From the NCBI RefSeq assembly GCF_000816105.1, contig NZ_CP007140.1:956388-1020387 (forward strand): a stretch of 64,000 nt of DNA, in the 5' to 3' direction. A program made the position numbers and the translations under genes. The notes beneath the pieces were generated by a model. It saw nothing but the letters and a program-made list of their open reading frames with translations. It had not been told where the DNA came from and ran no database searches. This document shows positions 60,721-64,000 of this stretch, in pieces (positions within the stretch are counted from its first letter, which is position 1; the number at the start of each line of letters is the position of its first letter). This stretch comes from Thermococcus guaymasensis DSM 11113. Its GTDB lineage: Archaea; Methanobacteriota_B; Thermococci; Thermococcales; Thermococcaceae.

Positions 60721-61458
60721 TCACAGGAGCTTTATCCTACCCCTATATTTCTCAAAAAGCTTGGAGTTGTGTTCTTTAGCCTCGGGGAGGTGGGCGCTCA
60801 GCCAGATCGGCGGTGTTACTCCCTCACTCACGAGTCCCTGAACAGCCAGGGAAACCATTGAGTTCGCTATGAAGCAGTTCGCTATAGTCGAAACTGGAGC
60901 GATCTTCATCGGAAAGCCCTCAACTTCGAGGACCGCGTCTCCCCTGGGCACTTTGTTGTCTATGGGGATGTCAACGACCTCAAAGAGCCTCTTCCCGTAG
61001 GTGTTCCTCGGCTGGAGCGTTCTGGAGTAGCTCACCGAGGTTATCGCCACTGTCCTAGCGCCGAGCTCCTTCGAGAGGACCGCCGCTTCCACCGGGAACT
61101 GGTTGACACCTGAGGTCGAGACGACGATAACGAAGTCCCCTTCTCTGACTCCAGCGGTTTTCAGGAGAACCTCGGCATAGCCCTTGATGTCCTCCATCGC
61201 GGTCGACTTCTCGGCCCCGTGGGAGACGTTGATGTCTGTGTCGAGGATCGGATTGACTGGGCCCAGCCCACCGGCCCTGTAGAAGAGCTCCTCGCCGAGC
61301 ATCGCCGAGTGTCCTGCGCCGACGACGTGGACGATTCCCTCGCTCTTTAAGGTCTCCTTGAGCAGTTCGGCGGCCCTTTCGATGTTCTCTTTCTCCTCCT
61401 TCTTTATCCTCTCCAAAATCTCGACGACGGCGGAGTAGTATTTCTCAATCATCTCCAT
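60721..61458 (-). CDS. UPF0309-type SIS-domain protein
   Basis: 245 residues from ATG 61458 (AGGTGGTG upstream). The single SIS domain shows IVHVVGAGHSAMLGEELFYRAGGL and DFVIVVSTSGVNQFPVEAAVL. The segment GGLGPVNPILD is typical of the UPF0309 family, often found beside nagA and sugar transport genes in bacteria. It probably binds or isomerises a phosphorylated amino sugar. Its start overlaps the acetyltransferase stop by one base. Confidence 0.85.
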   Translation of the reverse strand: MEMIEKYYSAVVEILERIKKEEKENIERAAELLKETLKSEGIVHVVGAGHSAMLGEELFYRAGGLGPVNPILDTDINVSHGAEKSTAMEDIKGYAEVLLKTAGVREGDFVIVVSTSGVNQFPVEAAVLSKELGARTVAITSVSYSRTLQPRNTYGKRLFEVVDIPIDNKVPRGDAVLEVEGFPMKIAPVSTIANCFIANSMVSLAVQGLVSEGVTPPIWLSAHLPEAKEHNSKLFEKYRGRIKLL

Positions 61459-62393
61459 CACCACCTGTCGGAGTAGAAGATGTATGGTTTCTCCATAGAG
61501 GGAAGCTCGCCTTTCAGAGGTTTGAACATGTAGGTCTCGGGCTCCTTAAACGTCTCGACACCCAAGAGCTTCAGGTCGTCCTCCGGTGCGAATATCTTGA
61601 GGCTCTTGGCCTTCAAAATGGACGCCGAAGCATGGAGCAGTGAGTAGACTGTCTCCAAGTCATCGAAGATGATCTCCCTGATAATCCCCTGCCCGGGTAG
61701 CGCTCCCCTCATCACGAGGGCGTAGCCCCTGATTTTTCCATCATCGAAAACGAGCGCTTCCCTCTCTTCCGAATAGAAGAAGGTGTGCCAGAAAGTTTTT
61801 CTGATGAACTTTTCGGTGAAGTACTCAACGTCCCTTCTGACGATGCCGTCGAGCTCCTCGGTTCTTCTCTCGTACAGCTTCAGCATTTCTTCGGCGTCCC
61901 CTTCTGTTGCGTATCTAACGCTCTCTGCCCTTGGCAGGTTCTTCAACTCATCGTGAATCATTACCCCGTAGTGGGTGAAGTAGACATCTCTAAACCCCAA
62001 CTTCCTGTAGAGGGCGTGGGCAATCTCCCCGTATCCAGCGAGAAGTGCCGAGAGTTCATATCCCCTCTCACGGGAATCTATGAGGGCGTGCTCCAAGAGC
62101 CTCTTGGCAAGCCCTCTCCCCCTGAACTCCGGGCTCGTGCACACGTTCGCTATCCCTGCTGTTTTGAAAAATTCTCCCCTGACCTTGATTTCTCTGTCAA
62201 TGACATGAACCATGGCCGCGAGCTTCCCACCTTCAACGCAGAGGTACGTGCCGTCAAGACTGACCCCCGGGTCGCTCTTCAGCCATTCGCGGAACTTCTC
62301 CTCATTGAGCCCCCAGTTCCTGTACGTCCTGAAGCACTCGTTCATAAGCTTCACTATCTCTGGTATGTCCTCCTCCCCCGCGGTTCGTATCAT
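61458..62393 (-). CDS. GNAT-family acetyltransferase (two-domain, Eis-like)
   Basis: 311 residues. The N-terminal GNAT domain (residues 1-145) has the acetyl-CoA loop TSPEFRGRGLAKRLLEHAL and a later motif, HALYRKLGFRDVYF. The second half carries another degenerate GNAT-like region (YALVMRGALPGQGIIREII), giving an Eis-like length. The acceptor is unknown; the setting suggests an amino sugar or peptide amine. It is four bases downstream of the M14 gene. Confidence 0.82.
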   Translation of the reverse strand: MIRTAGEEDIPEIVKLMNECFRTYRNWGLNEEKFREWLKSDPGVSLDGTYLCVEGGKLAAMVHVIDREIKVRGEFFKTAGIANVCTSPEFRGRGLAKRLLEHALIDSRERGYELSALLAGYGEIAHALYRKLGFRDVYFTHYGVMIHDELKNLPRAESVRYATEGDAEEMLKLYERRTEELDGIVRRDVEYFTEKFIRKTFWHTFFYSEEREALVFDDGKIRGYALVMRGALPGQGIIREIIFDDLETVYSLLHASASILKAKSLKIFAPEDDLKLLGVETFKEPETYMFKPLKGELPSMEKPYIFYSDRW

Positions 62394-62397
62394 GCTC

Positions 62398-63561
62398 TCA
62401 CCTTACCGCTTTTATCTCGACGTCGAAGAACTTGTCGAGGGTGTGTGGCCCCTTCCGCCTCTTTCTTAGCTCCTCGTTGTACCAGTGCTCCCTGTCGAGG
62501 AGGAGGATTGCCATTCTGCTTCTCCGCTGGGGCATCTTCACTATGATCTCGTCCCTTCTCTCCTCGAACTCTATGCCGTGCAATGACAGAACTTCCTTTG
62601 CCTTTTCGAGTTCTCTCCCAGCGATGTGGAATTCCCTGTATTCGCGTCCCACCTTTTTTTCTTCCTTTTTCCACTCGTTCTTCATCTCGATGAACTTCTC
62701 CGGGTTCTCCTCCATGAACTCTATAGCCGTGAGAATTGCGTTGAGGTGGATGCTAACCCTGTCGGGGAGGAGGTAGTTCCCGAGTGCCGTGCCCCAGCTC
62801 TCGACGAGAACTTTGGCCGAGCCCTCGAAGGGCACGTGGGAGCCGAGAACGTTGTTCGGGACTATTGGGAACTCGTGGGCCTCCGCCATGAAGTGTCTCA
62901 TCTTAGGCTTCCATGGGAGAGACCTCGCTATCTCCTTGGCGACCTTCTCCGAGACGAGCCTTATTGCCTCGTTGACCCAGTTGTAGGGTGTATCCGTGAG
63001 CGTCGAGAGGAAGCCCTCCGTTTCGTCGGCCCACTTCGGGGGGCAACCACCCTTCGCGTAGAACTCGTGGAGGTCGAGGACGAGGTGCGGGTCAACCTCG
63101 TTGATGACCCTGTGAATCGCCCTCGTCTCCGGCTGGCTCAGCCGCATCCAGTCCCTGTTCAGGTCAACGCCGTTCGCGTTTCTCCTAGCCTCCTCCCAGA
63201 CGTGGCTCCAGTGGGGCTCAAAGCCCTTCTTCTTGAAGAGCTCGTAGTTCAGCTGAAAGCCGTCTGGGTTCGCCAGGGGGATTAAGTGAACCTCAACGTT
63301 TTTCAGTCCCTCAAAGTTGTAGCCGAGGGGGTACCTCTCCTTGAGGAGGTCTAGGAGCACAAGGGAGGCGTTCACCGGTGCGGGCTCGGTGCCATGGATC
63401 CCGGCAACTATGAGGAGCCTGACCTTCCCTTTTCCCATCTTCACGTGGTAGACGTTCCTTCCCGAGGCACTTTTTCCGGCAACTTCGTACTTCCGGCCGG
63501 AGGTTTCGACGGCCCGTGAGACTTCCTCATAGGGAATGAGTCTGAAAAGCGGGTTCGTCAT
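62398..63561 (-). CDS. M14-family zinc carboxypeptidase-like hydrolase
   Basis: 387 residues from ATG 63561 (GGTGAG upstream). Zinc ligands are His and Glu in LIVAGIHGTEPAPVNASLV and a second His in HLVLDLHEFYAKGG. NANGVDLNRDWMRL carries the substrate-carboxylate Asn-Arg pair of M14 enzymes. No signal peptide is present, so it acts in the cytoplasm. The likely role is removing a peptide or acyl-amide part from an imported conjugate (inference). It heads a four-gene operon and is divergent from the ceramidase-like gene. Confidence 0.85.
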   Translation of the reverse strand: MTNPLFRLIPYEEVSRAVETSGRKYEVAGKSASGRNVYHVKMGKGKVRLLIVAGIHGTEPAPVNASLVLLDLLKERYPLGYNFEGLKNVEVHLIPLANPDGFQLNYELFKKKGFEPHWSHVWEEARRNANGVDLNRDWMRLSQPETRAIHRVINEVDPHLVLDLHEFYAKGGCPPKWADETEGFLSTLTDTPYNWVNEAIRLVSEKVAKEIARSLPWKPKMRHFMAEAHEFPIVPNNVLGSHVPFEGSAKVLVESWGTALGNYLLPDRVSIHLNAILTAIEFMEENPEKFIEMKNEWKKEEKKVGREYREFHIAGRELEKAKEVLSLHGIEFEERRDEIIVKMPQRRSRMAILLLDREHWYNEELRKRRKGPHTLDKFFDVEIKAVR

Positions 63562-63670
63562 GGCTCTCACCCGTGATGTTTTTACAGTGTTGGTTTAAAT
63601 TTTAAATCTTATAAAGGTTTATATGCAAACTACTGTAACCTAATCTGAAATTTTATAACGGGTGATTACC
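63562..63670. promoter_or_regulatory. Divergent promoter region of the M14 and ceramidase-like genes
   Basis: The 109-base AT-rich spacer holds TATA-like elements for both directions: TTTAAAATTTAAA near 63594-63606 for the minus strand and GGTTTATATGC near 63617-63627 for the plus strand. GGGTGAT precedes ATG 63671. Close packing suggests common regulation. No certain operator was identified. Confidence 0.5.
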
Positions 63671-64000
63671 ATGCTCGTAGCCTCGGGAAAAGTGGAGATA
63701 ATGCCAGAAAAGCCGATGCCGATGGCCGGCTATGCCCTGAGAAAGGGGAAGAGCGAGGGAACCCTCGATCCACTCTACGCTAGGGCCCTCTACCTCGAGG
63801 AGGAAAGGCCCGCGGTTCTAATATCACTAGACCTCGTCAGGGTGGACAATGAGCTTTACCATGAGATATCAAAGGAAGTCAGCAGGGTCCTCGGTTTGCC
63901 ACGAAAAAACGTCTTCGTCTCAGCCACGCACATCCACTCAGGTCCAGAGGTTTCAACCTCTTTCTGGAACAGCGTTGAACTCGATGACGATGACGTGAAA
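63671..64000 (+). CDS. Neutral ceramidase-like amidase, N-terminal part (runs off the window)
   Basis: The first 110 residues are present. The start MLVASGKVEIMPEKPMPMAG resembles the family start (an early PMAGY motif). The zinc motif SATHIHSGPEVSTSF matches the THTHSGPG site of neutral/alkaline ceramidases. There is no signal peptide, unlike secreted ceramidases, so the protein is probably cytoplasmic. Bacterial relatives occur in sugar utilisation clusters and may cleave N-acyl amides other than ceramides. The C-terminal part and further metal ligands are outside the window. Confidence 0.8.
   Translation, partial: MLVASGKVEIMPEKPMPMAGYALRKGKSEGTLDPLYARALYLEEERPAVLISLDLVRVDNELYHEISKEVSRVLGLPRKNVFVSATHIHSGPEVSTSFWNSVELDDDDVK

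Overview
The window is chromosomal DNA of a hyperthermophilic archaeon of the order Thermococcales, most likely a Thermococcus. The evidence is a Pyrococcus-type ferredoxin with an aspartate cluster ligand, N4-bis(aminopropyl)spermidine synthase, archaeal primase PriS/PriL, archaeal NAC, CoA-disulfide reductase, the CGP-CTERM surface anchor, archaeal RNase P and SRP RNAs, GGTG-type ribosome binding sites and TATA boxes about 25 bases before predicted transcript starts. The species cannot be fixed from this stretch. Genes are tightly packed, often overlapping by 1 to 25 bases, and no gene-free stretch exceeds 300 bases.

Layout. 0-7.1 kb: housekeeping genes (panE fragment, trmJ-like methyltransferase, ogt, a TPR membrane protein, NAC, a HEAT-repeat protein, pyrK and pyrC). 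7.3-14.5 kb: a complete oligopeptide-type ABC importer (anchored binding protein, two permeases, two ATPases). 14.6-20 kb: DMT transporter, glutamine synthetase and surface or membrane proteins. 20.05-26.7 kb: RNase P RNA, primase pair, ACT-domain regulator, acylphosphatase, cutA, DUF99 protein, a likely C/D box sRNA, a universal stress protein and gcvT. 27.7 kb: tRNA-Gly(CCC) and tRNA-Phe(GAA) on the minus strand. 28.0-31.5 kb: an AT-richer accessory block with a predicted secreted protein, two anchored proteins, an ABC-2 permease and an ATPase, ending beside a 3' relic of queC. 31.6-41 kb: queC, a VapBC pair, pyrD, D-cysteine desulfhydrase family enzyme, SRP RNA, a beta-propeller surface protein, UMP kinase, a second toxin-antitoxin pair, CoA-disulfide reductase and KptA. 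40.8-43.5 kb: an MFS transporter gene split by a tnpB element. 43.7-48.3 kb: bpsA, PP-loop ATPase, DUF59 protein, ferredoxin, nicotinate phosphoribosyltransferase and flavodoxin. 48.3-64 kb: a large amino-sugar or conjugate utilisation locus (kinase, ABC permeases and binding protein without ATPases, two SIS proteins, NagA, glycosidase-like protein, epimerase, oxidoreductase, Lrp-type regulator, acetyltransferase, M14 peptidase-like and ceramidase-like hydrolases).

Main discoveries. (1) Two IS200/IS605-type insertions lie 2.6 kb apart. One is a 1464-bp tnpB-only element in an MFS gene. The other is a 46-bp derivative holding little more than one terminal hairpin, inserted in a PIN-toxin gene. 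Both follow TTAC, both share the same 23-base left end, and precise removal of each restores the host reading frame with no target duplication. (2) The accessory block at 28-31.5 kb looks like an undescribed surface/export system whose first gene carries a one-base frameshift in its signal peptide. (3) The 49-64 kb locus looks like a pathway for importing and dismantling an N-acylated or peptide-linked amino sugar.
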